Assembly: GCA_965221205.1 (NCBI GenBank)
Contig: OZ244870.1
Location: 186,001-250,000 of the forward strand
From: CBDFMG01 sp965221205 [NCBI: bacterium]
GTDB lineage: Bacteria > SM23-31
Reading direction: 5' to 3'
DNA length: 64,000 nt
In this document: piece by piece, positions 10,513 through 20,413 of the stretch
How positions within the stretch are numbered: the first letter of the stretch is position 1
Layout: every line of letters begins with the position of its first letter
The notes under the pieces: generated by a model
Database searches by the model: none
The model's input: the letters and a program-made list of their open reading frames with translations, nothing else
Told to the model about the DNA's origin: nothing
Program-made: the position numbers and the translations under genes

Positions 10513-10762
10513 CCAAACAAAATCCTCTTCTAGTTCAAATTTATGTGCGGTTAATTCCCACTTCATCATGCGTGAGAGCAAATAATATCTAATTTAAATA
10601 TAGAATTTATGTTGAATTTTGCAAGATATATTATGCAGTGAAATTGTTGTCTGTGGAGTGTTATTTATGCAATGTTGAAATGGATATATTCCGTGCACTC
10701 TGGAAATTTTATAGTTTCACAAAAAGGGTATTTACACATACTTGATCCAGTCATCACCGGTA
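10513..10762. other. Leader region upstream of parA
   Basis: AT-rich, with no supportable gene. It must contain the promoter for the long minus-strand parA-to-atp block unless there is readthrough from sprA and the small genes upstream. I could not single out convincing -35/-10 boxes. Confidence 0.4.
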
Positions 10763-10961
10763 CTATTTTGCTTTCCACGCGTACTTTACTTCGGAATCTT
10801 CTTCCGATGTGGAAACGATATTCTTAGCAAAGGGATCGCCTTCATCATAACATGCAGTGATGCAGGTTGCGTTTTCGTCAATATCAACTTCTTGCCGCCC
10901 CGCATTTGTGATTGTTATTTAAGAGGCAGTTAGTATTATCGCAGTATTCAATCTGAACCAT
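10763..10961 (-). pseudogene. Small Cys-rich (DUF1540-like) gene with a single frameshift
   Basis: Reading from ATG 10961 gives MVQIEYCDNTNCLLNNN, then HKCGAARS and a stop. Shifting frame by one base at about 10885-10895 continues as VDIDENATCITACYDEGD and on to EVKYAWKAK with a stop at 10763. The joined pattern C-x4-C-x7-C-x-A followed by a later C resembles the small metal-binding-like DUF1540 domain. Restoring one base (AGA-GAA-GTT) repairs it. It lies next to another cysteine-rich ORF, probably a relative. The frameshift could be real or an assembly error. Function unknown. Confidence 0.55.
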
Positions 10962-10979
10962 TAATTAGATCCGGTTATA

Positions 10980-11219
10980 TTAAAAAGTGATTGATGATAC
11001 TCGTTTATTCACGTAACCCCTGCTTATGAATGTATTCCTGTTTTTTTGTTTTGAACATACTTCAAACTTGTCACAATCAGAACACACATATTCATCACAA
11101 TGTTCTATTGATTCGCACACACCCGTAAAACTAATTGTTACCGAATTTTTCAAACAAATAGACTGAGTCTTATTGTTGTAATAACACAAATTATAATGGC
11201 ACGAACGCAACTGCTCCAT
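10980..11219 (-). CDS. Small cysteine-rich protein downstream of SprA
   Basis: A 79-residue ORF whose ATG is 3 bases after the sprA stop, so probably cotranscribed. Cysteines fall at 7, 12, 22, 35, 41, 46, 49 and 55. The first part (C-x4-C-x2-NN-x-C spacing, then a G-x-C) resembles the DUF1540-like pattern of the adjacent frameshifted gene. The second half has CSDCDKFEVC. The Shine-Dalgarno is weak. Metal binding is suggested only by cysteine spacing. No function can be assigned. Confidence 0.5.
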   Translation of the reverse strand: MEQLRSCHYNLCYYNNKTQSICLKNSVTISFTGVCESIEHCDEYVCSDCDKFEVCSKQKNRNTFISRGYVNKRVSSITF

Positions 11220-11222
11220 ATT

Positions 11223-14200
11223 TTATCCAGCAATCCTGATTCTTATAGAAAGTCCGAAATCTTTTGTTACGTTTTTTCCTGTCTGCTTGCTTTCATTGAC
11301 CTGGTATTTAAAATTCATATTACCGGTAACATGACTAGTAAAAGAGTATACCAATCTCGGTGTAACACTCCATGAGTTTGTTTTGTTCCGTTCACTAAAA
11401 TCAACAGCCTCTCCCCGTTTTTCAAATGTTGTTGCATTTGTTTTACGGAAATCAACATTGAAATTCACTGAATTTTTAATCTCTCGTGACTTTACAGAGG
11501 TAAACGGTATCGAAATTCTGAATCCGGAGTTCCACTGAAATGAAGTGTTTACGGAAATATCGCTATTTAATATTTTTGTTTCAGCGCTTGTTTTATTATC
11601 AGTGACTAATGAGGTGTTTTGGTTCATCGTTACTAAGGAATTAATACCTTTTTTCCACAATATCCTGAGACCCGCAACCGGAGCAAATCCCCACTGAAAC
11701 CTCTCGTTCAACAGATTATCCTCTGTCTCTTGCCAATTGAGTTCGTGCGAGCCCGAGTAATTATGAGTCAGAGAAACATTGTCTGCAACTTTATTAATAT
11801 AGGGAAACTCGTGCAGATTATTAAATTGAAGCCCGTATTCGAAAAGAGGAATTCTTGTATCGCCAATAATAAACATCGATTGTGTATCTTTGCCTGTTTT
11901 GGTATTCTGATTATCGGTAATTGTGCTTGAATTTGTATAGCGCATAGTAAAATTGAGCATCCGCGCAATGGCGATAGATGAACCCATATTGAGGGCTGCC
12001 TGATTCGATTCCGTACCGGTATTTTTACCGAGACCTTCTTTAATTTCAACTCCCGGATCAACATCCAAACCGAATTGATAACCAAGTCCCGGCTTACCGT
12101 CTAATCCTACATTCTGAAGTGCCCGTGCCTGATTGAAGTTTACAGATATCGGGGCAATCCTTTTCGTGAACTGATCGAGATACCAGAGCGGATTAACCGG
12201 AAAACCGCCCGATTCTGCGTCCGAGGAAATGTCCTGCGACTCTTCCTGCGGCTCCTGTTGATCTTCAGTCTGGCCAGCACGCCGGGGGGGCGGCCTCCGC
12301 GACGTTGGACTTTGTGGTCGTGGCGAGTTGTACACCAATCCCACCAGATTATTTAAAGAAAGACTCACACCTGAAGAGAGTGTACGATTCGAAGTTGCGC
12401 TGTTTCCTGCTGATTCAGATTGTTTGTTTTTAGCGAGTCCGTAGGTAGCATTGTATCCCAATGAAGGCGATAGCCACTGCATAATATTGGGGGAATATTT
12501 TGTTCCGACAGTTTGCTGTGTCGATATTACCGTTGAATCTTCTAATATTGCCGAAAAGAGCTTGAGTTTATTGTTCAATCCGCTTAAATCGTGACTCGTC
12601 TGATGCGAGAAGTTGAACGTCAGGTTATTAATCGGAGTATACGATGTTGTTATCGTTTTCGCTGCAGTGAACGTATTTGCTTTGGTTATTTTTCCTGAAT
12701 CACTTTGTATTCTCAGTTTCTTTTCATTAACCGATTCGTTCACTGACAACGATGTTGAAACCCTTCCCGGCATGTAAAAAAACCTGAACTGATTGAGGCT
12801 GCGCAAGCCCCAGACATCCGGCAAAAACCAGAAGGGTCTAATTGATGGTTTGCCAAAACCAAGATTATAGCTAAGCTTGCCCGCTGTTTTTGTGGATCGG
12901 ATAAATTCGGCATTTACATCCCGTGCATCGGTTTCCTGCCGTGTAAACGAAAGATTAAAGGCCTGTATGGTATTTTTTATGAGCCAGTTTTCAGAAAACG
13001 GCCGGACAGAAAATCCGGAGGAATAGCTAACGCTTTCGCTGTGTATTTCCTCTCGTGAGGCATTGGGACCACTCTCTGAAAAGAGTATATCACTTCCTTT
13101 CAGGTATTTTGGAGTTGCATCTGAACTTGTCATTGAGTAATTCAGGGGTATATTAAACATATTGAGTTGAGGAATAATACTCCCCAGACTGAAATTTCTA
13201 AAATAGAGAGAAAAATTATTGGTATTCTGCAGTGATCCGAATTGTTCATTAATTGTGTGAAAATTAGCCTCGCGACGTGCAAAACTTGTGCTGATAGTTC
13301 CGAGACTCGATAAGTTCAGATTGATATTAGCACGGAAGGCATTTCCCGGCGCCCGGTCAATACCACTTACCCGCATCTCATCGAGCCAGACAAATCCGGT
13401 TTTTGAAAAATCGTCAATATTTTTTACTCCGACGGTTATTTTCAGAATGTTCTGAAGAGATGGATTTCCAACCACTTTCCAGATTTCTCCGATTTCTCCA
13501 TTGTCAAATTCCCGAACATCGACCTGTAAAGTATCCCCGGCTGTTGAATCAGCGAGAGTTGTTGTCTTGAGTTTCGGTATTTCCCAGAGGTCGACATTTA
13601 TATGATTATTATCATCCCAACCGGGTTTTATCTTTTTCCTGATTTCATAATAATTTTTATTGTCATACCCAAACTGAAAAAAAAGTTCGACACCTGTATC
13701 ACCACTTCCTAATTCTGTCATTGACGGATCACCAAAGACAAACATTTTCAAACGGCGGTAGTGAATAAGGTTCTTCGCTTTAGGAAATACGGTCTGCATT
13801 GCTCCGCTTTGTCCCGCCTGTAATCTGAAAAACTTGAGAGCGAGCGATTGTTCTTTTCCATGAACATCATTTAACTTATCAAATTCCCCGGTAACACCGG
13901 GAGGCTTGATATATACATCTTTGTCGTCCTCAGTATTGACGGCATCAACCACAATCGTGGTATCACTCGCTGTATAGTTACCTACCTCGACTTCTTCATC
14001 ATTTGCCGCAACACCGAGTTCTTTCCATGCACTTCCAACCAATTCAATTTTATATATACTAATTCCTTCGTTCTCTTCGAGATCGGTAAACCAGAGTCGG
14101 GAATATTCAATCTGGGACAAACTCGGATCGCCTATTTTCCAGAAATCCGCCAGCGGTATTCGGTAGAAATTCCAGCCATTTTCGTTCGGGCCGCTCACTT

Positions 14201-17200
14201 TATATTTCCCCGATATGGCATCGTTGCCAAGATCGATTCTGAGTTGAAAATATTTGTCAATTGGATCGAGAATTCCGTCAGCGTCAATATCTTCGGTATC
14301 CGGAATCCGTGAGCCGTCATTTCTGTTATTTTTTGTTCCATTAACATATCGATGATCGTCAAAAATTTTTGTTTCTTGATCATTATGAAACTCATCGTCC
14401 CACTGCACTTCAGGAAGGTTTGTTTCATTCCATTTCGACCAAATACCGACATCTTCAGCATCGTCCAGAATTTTATCAAAGTCGTTTGGAATCGTTGAAT
14501 TTATTCCGTCTTCGGTATCGAGTGTCTTGTTGGGAACCGCATCTTCGCTGATCTGCCCAAGATCTATGGTTACTTTTCCTTTCTCTCCCTTTATCCATAT
14601 TTCAATGAATTTACTCTCGGACTGATTGAAGCTCCCGGTGCCCAACCATTTCATGATACCACCCCACGCATTATCGGGAATAATACCGCGAGAATCCGGG
14701 ACAAATTCGATATTCATAATATTAACTCTTGGGTTTTGCAAATCACCTATTTGTTTGTTTTCTAAGATATCTCTTTCATCTACTTGTTTAAACGGATTAA
14801 ACCAGAGCATTTTTGCTCTATTCTGCTGCTCAAGCTGAGTTTCGATATTTGAAATAGTATCCTTGAATTTCGGGAGGCTGGAAATAGTCCACGTTCTCCG
14901 CATGATCCCAAGCGAAGTGATCCGTTTTGTGCCCTCAAAATCATCGATATAGGCAACACCTTCGGGATCGAGTGTTGCACCATTGCTCAGGGTGTTCGGA
15001 TTGGGACGAGTTTGCGCAAACTCTCCCTCAAAACTGAATTGTGACGGTGCTGTTGCGCTGATTACCGGAAGCTTGTCGAGCATCGAAGAAATTTTTTCTG
15101 CATTGAACTTTAAACTTGAATTTACCCCCCATGTCATATTCTTTTTCGGCTCCTGACCGATATTGACCTTTGTGTCTATGATTCGCTCATTCAGAAAGAG
15201 AGCAGTACCACCGATGAATCCGATATCACCGAGATTATAGTCGAGATGAGTGCCAAAAAGTGTTTTCTTATCGAGCCTGAAAATTTCGCTGCTCTCATAC
15301 CGCACTTCGACCCGAGAGCCGGGCTGAGTTGCCATGGAATCGAGAATCGTAATCTGACCGAAACTGTAATCGATCTGATATCCTCCTTCGCCTTTCAGCA
15401 ACAGCCTGCCGTCAAGAAGGACCTCTTCACTTTCGGGAATTATATTAAATCCGAGGTTGTGCGTTTGTGACTGGCTCGAGAGTGTGTACTCAAATTCGAA
15501 TTGTGAAATTGAGTTGTAATCACTCGGATTCGGAAACAGCTTATCATAAATTCCAGGAATCTGGTTCTCTTCAGGAAGACTTGACGATCTATTTCCCTGT
15601 AGAGGGTCTCTATTATTAACCGGGTCGAACGGCCGAAGCCCCGGCATAATTAAGTGTCCTCGTGTAAAGTTAAAAAACGGCCTGGCTACATCGACTAGTC
15701 CATCTGCTCCCGACTGCCCCGTAACTCCTGTTCTGTCCAAGCCAAATACTTCGATGAACTCAGTCCCGTCAGAAAGAGCCGGATCTCTGGTTTCAGTTTG
15801 CGATAGGACAATTTGCAGCGAAAAACCGTTGCCGCTGATACCTTGCTGTCCAAGATCATACACGTTTCTCCATTCGAGTGTCCAGGTTGAATCGGTCGGC
15901 TGCGGATTGTCTGTCCGAAGAAGTTTCAAGATAATCGGCCTGTCTTCCGGAATTTCAAGATCACCGACTTCAAATCCCGGTTCCAACCCCTGTTTTGGTT
16001 TGTAAGCAATTGCCAATACTTCATTTCTAATGGGACGTTCCATGATTATTCGGCCCATATCGAGATTGAGTTGATAATCGATATTCGGCCGCAACCGTTT
16101 AAAGAAGCGCCGTATTGCATTTTGACTTCCTCCGCTGAGCGTATCTTCCAGAGCAAGATTATTGGGATCCCAGACTGCCCATCCCTCCTTCGAATCGGGA
16201 TTTGAGCTGGAATTCCTATCCGACATCCAGACTTCTGCTCTTTCTAATTCCAAATCTGAAGTAATAATTGGCAATCCATCCTGATTAAACCTGTATGCAT
16301 CACGATATTGCGTGTCGACAAAGAAATAAACACCCCGAAGGTATTCATAATCTTTCTTGATGCTTTTTACTGCCTGGGCACCATTTTCCAAAATGAGCGA
16401 TTTTTTTTCGCCCCTTTCCATGCTCGCCACAGAGGTCATATCAATCGGGCCGAGTTTGTTGACAACTTTAAATCCAAAAAGGCCTTTGTTACCACCGCTG
16501 AAGGTTATAAACTGAGTTCCCGGCAATGCGAGGGATATGTTACCAGCCTGGATCGATTGAAAAATTTCATCTTCTTCTCCTGTATAAAAGAGACGCATAT
16601 TATTCTGAATATCGAAATCCCGTTCGGAATCCTGGTCAACCTGGACTGAAATCTTTTCTCCCACTTTACCAGTAATATTAAAGCGCTGGGTTTGCTGCAG
16701 TTTGAATGTGTAATCTGAGCCTTTGAAAACATCCTTCACTTCACTCCGGTCATTGTGTAGAAGATTTCCGGCAATATTTACTTCTCCCGTTACCTGCAGT
16801 CCAATTGCACCCCCACCCCCAACAAGCCGGTCGAGGCGCTGGCTCTGAAGCGGGACTGGTATACGCAGATTCAGCCCACCGCCACCGGAACTTGCAGAGT
16901 TGTTCTGCTGAGCACGATAAGAATTTATGGTTTTTGTACTGGACTCGTACCAGAGTCTTTCCAGCTGCCATTGACGGTTGACCGAAATAACATCTTCTCT
17001 ATCAAGAATGAGAGGTATTTTGTACTGGTCTCCGTAATAATCCTCAGTAATGATATACTTATTAGACAGCGTATCAAATCTTGTAGACCGGGTAATACTG
17101 AGCGCATTTTTTGGGATGGGTATATTACTGAGTGAATCAACACCAATGCCGTATGACGGTATTTCCAATTCACTGAATTGCACAGCACCGCTGTTCAAGT

Positions 17201-17318
17201 AGGGTAAACGTACTCCGACCTGTGCGTAGGCATCATTTGGGATGCTCCAGCAAAGTAAGCTCAGGAGATACAAAAAACAAAAATGTAAAATACGGAATGT
17301 AAAAAGGAACCTATACAA
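11223..17318 (-). CDS. sprA: SprA, outer-membrane channel of the type IX secretion system
   Basis: A 2031-residue protein. The start is TTG at 17318 with AAGGA 8 bases upstream, followed by a signal peptide ending near NDAYAQ. The N-terminal third has the SprA repeats (a GGGGLNLRIPVPLQSQRLD segment and GEVNIAGN, GKVGEKISVQVDQDSERDFD, GNISLALPGTQFITFSGG). SprA forms a very large single-chain beta-barrel through which T9SS cargo leaves. Length is slightly below Flavobacterium SprA (about 2400). A low-complexity Pro/Arg/Gln/Glu segment at about 12230-12330 (SPTSRRPPPRRAG) probably forms a disordered loop. Two probable cargo genes (50108-52070, broken; 60985-62787, intact) carry T9SS-type tails, which supports the assignment. 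Confidence 0.93.
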   Translation of the reverse strand: MYRFLFTFRILHFCFLYLLSLLCWSIPNDAYAQVGVRLPYLNSGAVQFSELEIPSYGIGVDSLSNIPIPKNALSITRSTRFDTLSNKYIITEDYYGDQYKIPLILDREDVISVNRQWQLERLWYESSTKTINSYRAQQNNSASSGGGGLNLRIPVPLQSQRLDRLVGGGGAIGLQVTGEVNIAGNLLHNDRSEVKDVFKGSDYTFKLQQTQRFNITGKVGEKISVQVDQDSERDFDIQNNMRLFYTGEEDEIFQSIQAGNISLALPGTQFITFSGGNKGLFGFKVVNKLGPIDMTSVASMERGEKKSLILENGAQAVKSIKKDYEYLRGVYFFVDTQYRDAYRFNQDGLPIITSDLELERAEVWMSDRNSSSNPDSKEGWAVWDPNNLALEDTLSGGSQNAIRRFFKRLRPNIDYQLNLDMGRIIMERPIRNEVLAIAYKPKQGLEPGFEVGDLEIPEDRPIILKLLRTDNPQPTDSTWTLEWRNVYDLGQQGISGNGFSLQIVLSQTETRDPALSDGTEFIEVFGLDRTGVTGQSGADGLVDVARPFFNFTRGHLIMPGLRPFDPVNNRDPLQGNRSSSLPEENQIPGIYDKLFPNPSDYNSISQFEFEYTLSSQSQTHNLGFNIIPESEEVLLDGRLLLKGEGGYQIDYSFGQITILDSMATQPGSRVEVRYESSEIFRLDKKTLFGTHLDYNLGDIGFIGGTALFLNERIIDTKVNIGQEPKKNMTWGVNSSLKFNAEKISSMLDKLPVISATAPSQFSFEGEFAQTRPNPNTLSNGATLDPEGVAYIDDFEGTKRITSLGIMRRTWTISSLPKFKDTISNIETQLEQQNRAKMLWFNPFKQVDERDILENKQIGDLQNPRVNIMNIEFVPDSRGIIPDNAWGGIMKWLGTGSFNQSESKFIEIWIKGEKGKVTIDLGQISEDAVPNKTLDTEDGINSTIPNDFDKILDDAEDVGIWSKWNETNLPEVQWDDEFHNDQETKIFDDHRYVNGTKNNRNDGSRIPDTEDIDADGILDPIDKYFQLRIDLGNDAISGKYKVSGPNENGWNFYRIPLADFWKIGDPSLSQIEYSRLWFTDLEENEGISIYKIELVGSAWKELGVAANDEEVEVGNYTASDTTIVVDAVNTEDDKDVYIKPPGVTGEFDKLNDVHGKEQSLALKFFRLQAGQSGAMQTVFPKAKNLIHYRRLKMFVFGDPSMTELGSGDTGVELFFQFGYDNKNYYEIRKKIKPGWDDNNHINVDLWEIPKLKTTTLADSTAGDTLQVDVREFDNGEIGEIWKVVGNPSLQNILKITVGVKNIDDFSKTGFVWLDEMRVSGIDRAPGNAFRANINLNLSSLGTISTSFARREANFHTINEQFGSLQNTNNFSLYFRNFSLGSIIPQLNMFNIPLNYSMTSSDATPKYLKGSDILFSESGPNASREEIHSESVSYSSGFSVRPFSENWLIKNTIQAFNLSFTRQETDARDVNAEFIRSTKTAGKLSYNLGFGKPSIRPFWFLPDVWGLRSLNQFRFFYMPGRVSTSLSVNESVNEKKLRIQSDSGKITKANTFTAAKTITTSYTPINNLTFNFSHQTSHDLSGLNNKLKLFSAILEDSTVISTQQTVGTKYSPNIMQWLSPSLGYNATYGLAKNKQSESAGNSATSNRTLSSGVSLSLNNLVGLVYNSPRPQSPTSRRPPPRRAGQTEDQQEPQEESQDISSDAESGGFPVNPLWYLDQFTKRIAPISVNFNQARALQNVGLDGKPGLGYQFGLDVDPGVEIKEGLGKNTGTESNQAALNMGSSIAIARMLNFTMRYTNSSTITDNQNTKTGKDTQSMFIIGDTRIPLFEYGLQFNNLHEFPYINKVADNVSLTHNYSGSHELNWQETEDNLLNERFQWGFAPVAGLRILWKKGINSLVTMNQNTSLVTDNKTSAETKILNSDISVNTSFQWNSGFRISIPFTSVKSREIKNSVNFNVDFRKTNATTFEKRGEAVDFSERNKTNSWSVTPRLVYSFTSHVTGNMNFKYQVNESKQTGKNVTKDFGLSIRIRIAG

Positions 17319-17495
17319 TATTTGTGTCCTTCTTATACTATAGATTGCACTCCTCCTATGAGGGTTACAATAATTACAAATCAGTATAAATCAGTAACAC
17401 TTTTGTATATGTTCCTCCTTAAAGGAAAAAGTGGGGAAAATGTTTATTTTATAGATACTTCTCCGTTAAGAGCATAGTATAATTATCGCACAAAA

Positions 17496-17963
17496 TCAAG
17501 AATTTGTTTTGTTTTCATCCAGTTTTCCGTCAGCATAAAATTTTTTGTATTTATTGCCAAGCGCTATCATCTTTTCTCGGCTGCTGATTTCAGAGTCGTT
17601 GTATCCTATCAAATGAAGCATACCGTGGATCACGAGATTTATCAATTCATCTCGGTATGAAATATTGTATTTTCTGGCCTGTTCTCGCGCTACCTTAACA
17701 CAAATGTAGATTTCTCCCTCAATCGGATCATCATCACTATTAAGCGGAAACGTGATTACATCGGTCTCATAATCGTGGCCAAGAAACCGGACATTTAATT
17801 CCCTAATAAATTCTGCCCCGACAAAAACCACCTCGAGCACACTGACTTTGGCATTTTCCTGCTCGGAAACAAGTGACAACAGCTCGGCTATCTCTTTTTT
17901 ACGTAAAGGAATCTTTGCTTTATCATCGGTTTGAGAGACCGATACCTTGACCTTATTTTTCAA
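17496..17963 (-). CDS. ybeY: YbeY endoribonuclease / rRNA maturation factor, variant metal site
   Basis: 155 residues, TTG start at 17963 overlapping the stop of the upstream 7TM-HD gene by 11 bases. The family motif H-G-x-L-H-L-x-G-Y-D-H appears as HGMLHLIGYND (residues 113-123): His113 and His117 are kept, but the third ligand His is Asp123. From memory, Bacteroidota YbeY proteins carry a similar GYKD form, so this is more likely a lineage variant than a loss. YbeY acts in 16S rRNA 3'-end maturation and 70S quality control. Confidence 0.92.
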   Translation of the reverse strand: MKNKVKVSVSQTDDKAKIPLRKKEIAELLSLVSEQENAKVSVLEVVFVGAEFIRELNVRFLGHDYETDVITFPLNSDDDPIEGEIYICVKVAREQARKYNISYRDELINLVIHGMLHLIGYNDSEISSREKMIALGNKYKKFYADGKLDENKTNS

Positions 17964-20358
17964 CTATTTTCTCTTTGGAAACTTCGCTATTTTCGATATC
18001 ATTTTCAGGGTACTCGATTCGGACATGGAATATACCGTTGATTATCTGAATAAAACTATCAGCAATGAGCCTGAGGTCTTTCACTGTAAAATCACATTCA
18101 TCGAGCTGACCGTCCTGAAAACGCTGGTTTATGATCGTATTTACACGTTCTTTAATCCGTACGGGTGATGGGTCCTTGAGGGCACGTGTTGCAGCTTCAA
18201 CACCATCCGCAAGCATTACAATTCCCGACTCTCTCGTTTGAGGCTTGGGACCGGGATAGCAAAAATCTGCCGGATTGATGTTTTTTTCTTTTGATTTTTC
18301 GAGGGCTTTTTCATAGAAAAAGGAAATACGGCTTGTACCGTGGTGCTGTCGTATAAAGTCTTTAATAACTTCAGGGAGTTTGTATTTCTCCGCGATTTCG
18401 AGCCCTTCCCGGACATGGGAAGAGATTATTATACTGCTCATGCTCGGGGCAAGCGACTCGTGTTTCTTCATGGCATTCGGTTCATTCTCAATGAAATACT
18501 GCGGTTTGACCATTTTCCCGATGTCGTGGTAGTAACAGCCTACCCGCGCTCTGAGCGAGTTTGCTCCAATGGCTTCTGCTGCACGCTCCGAAAGGTTTCC
18601 GAGAATAATAGAGTGGTGATACGTGCCGGGAGCAGTTATTGCTAGTTCGCGAAGAAGCGGGCTGTTTAAATCTGACAGTTCAAGGAGTGAAATATCAGTT
18701 GTGACTCCGAACACTGCTTCAAACAAAACAATAAAACCGAGCGTGATCAACGGGGATAGCACTGCATTGGGAAGACTATATTGGAACAATGAATTAGAAA
18801 GATCGGTCAGCGTGATACCGCGCAGTGTACCAGTGACAAACAACACAAGTCCGTAGGCTACTATTATAAAAAAACTTGCTTTGAAAAACTGGCTGATCTT
18901 TCGTATACGGCGTACTGCCGCTGTTGCCACGGCTCCTCCGACAAGGACATAAAATGTTATGACAAAATCGTTGCCCATGAATCCCCCGACAAACAAACTG
19001 ATCATGAGTGTGCCGTAAATTCCAACACCGCCGTCAAATATGATCGCCAGAAGCATCGAGGCAATGGTAGTCGGAATAAGATACTCGGAGAGCCTGAACT
19101 GCTGCGTTACGAGATAAATAAAGAAGAGTTGTGTTACGATAACAAGAAAAATTATTGTAATATTTTTCGTCTCTTTGAGTATTTCAGGGCGAAATTGATA
19201 AAGGTAAAAAACAAATAAAAGCAGGACAATCGACAGAAATCCTATCTGACCTATTGAGGTAATCAAATTTGAAAAAGGATTCTGCAACAGACCTTCACGG
19301 AGCAGGTATTCTCTGAGAGATTCAACTTTCCGGTAATGTTCCTCCGTGACCCGTTCGTGACGGTCGACAATCTTTTCATTCTGTAAAACATATCCACGGG
19401 CCCGTGGAACCAGGGCAGCAGTTTCATTACGAAGTGATTCTGTTATTTCGGAGTTGTATTTTATATTGGGAATTAGAAAATTCTGAACCGTTTCAAACCC
19501 GACACTAATGGTGTCGCTTAAAGGTGTGTAGTATGTTTCAAGGCGTGTTGCTATACCGGAGTAACTGTCGTCTCTGTCAAAAAACTCTTCCAACGTTGCC
19601 TGACGTTCATCGTTACTATCGGTTATAATGAACTGGTCAATATCATTGGGACTCTGCCGTTTCGAAATATTTAGAATGCCGATTGAATGCATGTCTGAGA
19701 GAATCTGATTGCACACGTGCTGAAACTCATCAAAGACGCTTTGTTCCATTGAAAGAACGGTATTCCAGTTCGGCTGGCTAATATCGATGTTATTCTCACG
19801 TTTCAGCAGAGCACCAAGAGACAAAATGTGCGAATCCAGTTCTCCTATCTGATAAAGAAGTAGTGAATCTGCCTCTCCCTGTTGCGCCCGCACCTGTACT
19901 TGAAGAGTATTAAAAGCTTCAGCAAGGGTCCTGAATTCATGCAGATAATTGAAAAACACCGTGATATTCCGTTCCGCCTCAGCTTCTGTATCGGTATCCC
20001 GGTAAAAACGTGCCGGCACTTCACCGCGGGCCAGTTCTTTTTCCTGTTCGTACTCTTCGGTCGATTTATTAATTTCAAATGTTGCCGGGGAGATGATTTG
20101 TTCGGGGGCTACGGTCCCGATCTGGTATTCTGCGTAGAGAGACGATCTATCGCGAGGATACAACAGGCTGCCTATTGCTACGATAACAGCAAAAGCAAAA
20201 CAGCCGTATAGGAGTTTTTTATTCGGCCGGGAAAGTTCAACACTGTTCTTGATCCACGTAAAAACCGGCAATTGCGATTTTAATTGTTTTATCAACTTGT
20301 TCATAAGTGCTGGGTACCGGTGCAAACCAGGCAGCCGCTGTTTTTTGATAATTTTCAT
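17953..20358 (-). CDS. 7TM-HD (PgpH-type) cyclic-di-AMP phosphodiesterase homologue
   Basis: 801 residues: a first membrane helix at about 50-66, a large extracytoplasmic 7TMR-HDED domain (70-365), a block of seven hydrophobic helices (about 370-555), then a cytoplasmic HD domain. Metal ligands are visible as His581/His582 (GTYHHS) and His611-Asp612 (CYYHDIGK), plus later His residues in ISSHVREG and RQHHG. Family members such as Listeria PgpH hydrolyse c-di-AMP to pApA. The substrate here is inferred from family only. It sits directly upstream of ybeY with coding overlap, a conserved arrangement. Confidence 0.92.
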   Translation of the reverse strand: MKIIKKQRLPGLHRYPALMNKLIKQLKSQLPVFTWIKNSVELSRPNKKLLYGCFAFAVIVAIGSLLYPRDRSSLYAEYQIGTVAPEQIISPATFEINKSTEEYEQEKELARGEVPARFYRDTDTEAEAERNITVFFNYLHEFRTLAEAFNTLQVQVRAQQGEADSLLLYQIGELDSHILSLGALLKRENNIDISQPNWNTVLSMEQSVFDEFQHVCNQILSDMHSIGILNISKRQSPNDIDQFIITDSNDERQATLEEFFDRDDSYSGIATRLETYYTPLSDTISVGFETVQNFLIPNIKYNSEITESLRNETAALVPRARGYVLQNEKIVDRHERVTEEHYRKVESLREYLLREGLLQNPFSNLITSIGQIGFLSIVLLLFVFYLYQFRPEILKETKNITIIFLVIVTQLFFIYLVTQQFRLSEYLIPTTIASMLLAIIFDGGVGIYGTLMISLFVGGFMGNDFVITFYVLVGGAVATAAVRRIRKISQFFKASFFIIVAYGLVLFVTGTLRGITLTDLSNSLFQYSLPNAVLSPLITLGFIVLFEAVFGVTTDISLLELSDLNSPLLRELAITAPGTYHHSIILGNLSERAAEAIGANSLRARVGCYYHDIGKMVKPQYFIENEPNAMKKHESLAPSMSSIIISSHVREGLEIAEKYKLPEVIKDFIRQHHGTSRISFFYEKALEKSKEKNINPADFCYPGPKPQTRESGIVMLADGVEAATRALKDPSPVRIKERVNTIINQRFQDGQLDECDFTVKDLRLIADSFIQIINGIFHVRIEYPENDIENSEVSKEKIVEK

Positions 20359-20413
20359 TTTACGGTACAGATATTCATAACACTATAATTCAAGCGAAGT
20401 GCGCTTGATAAGC

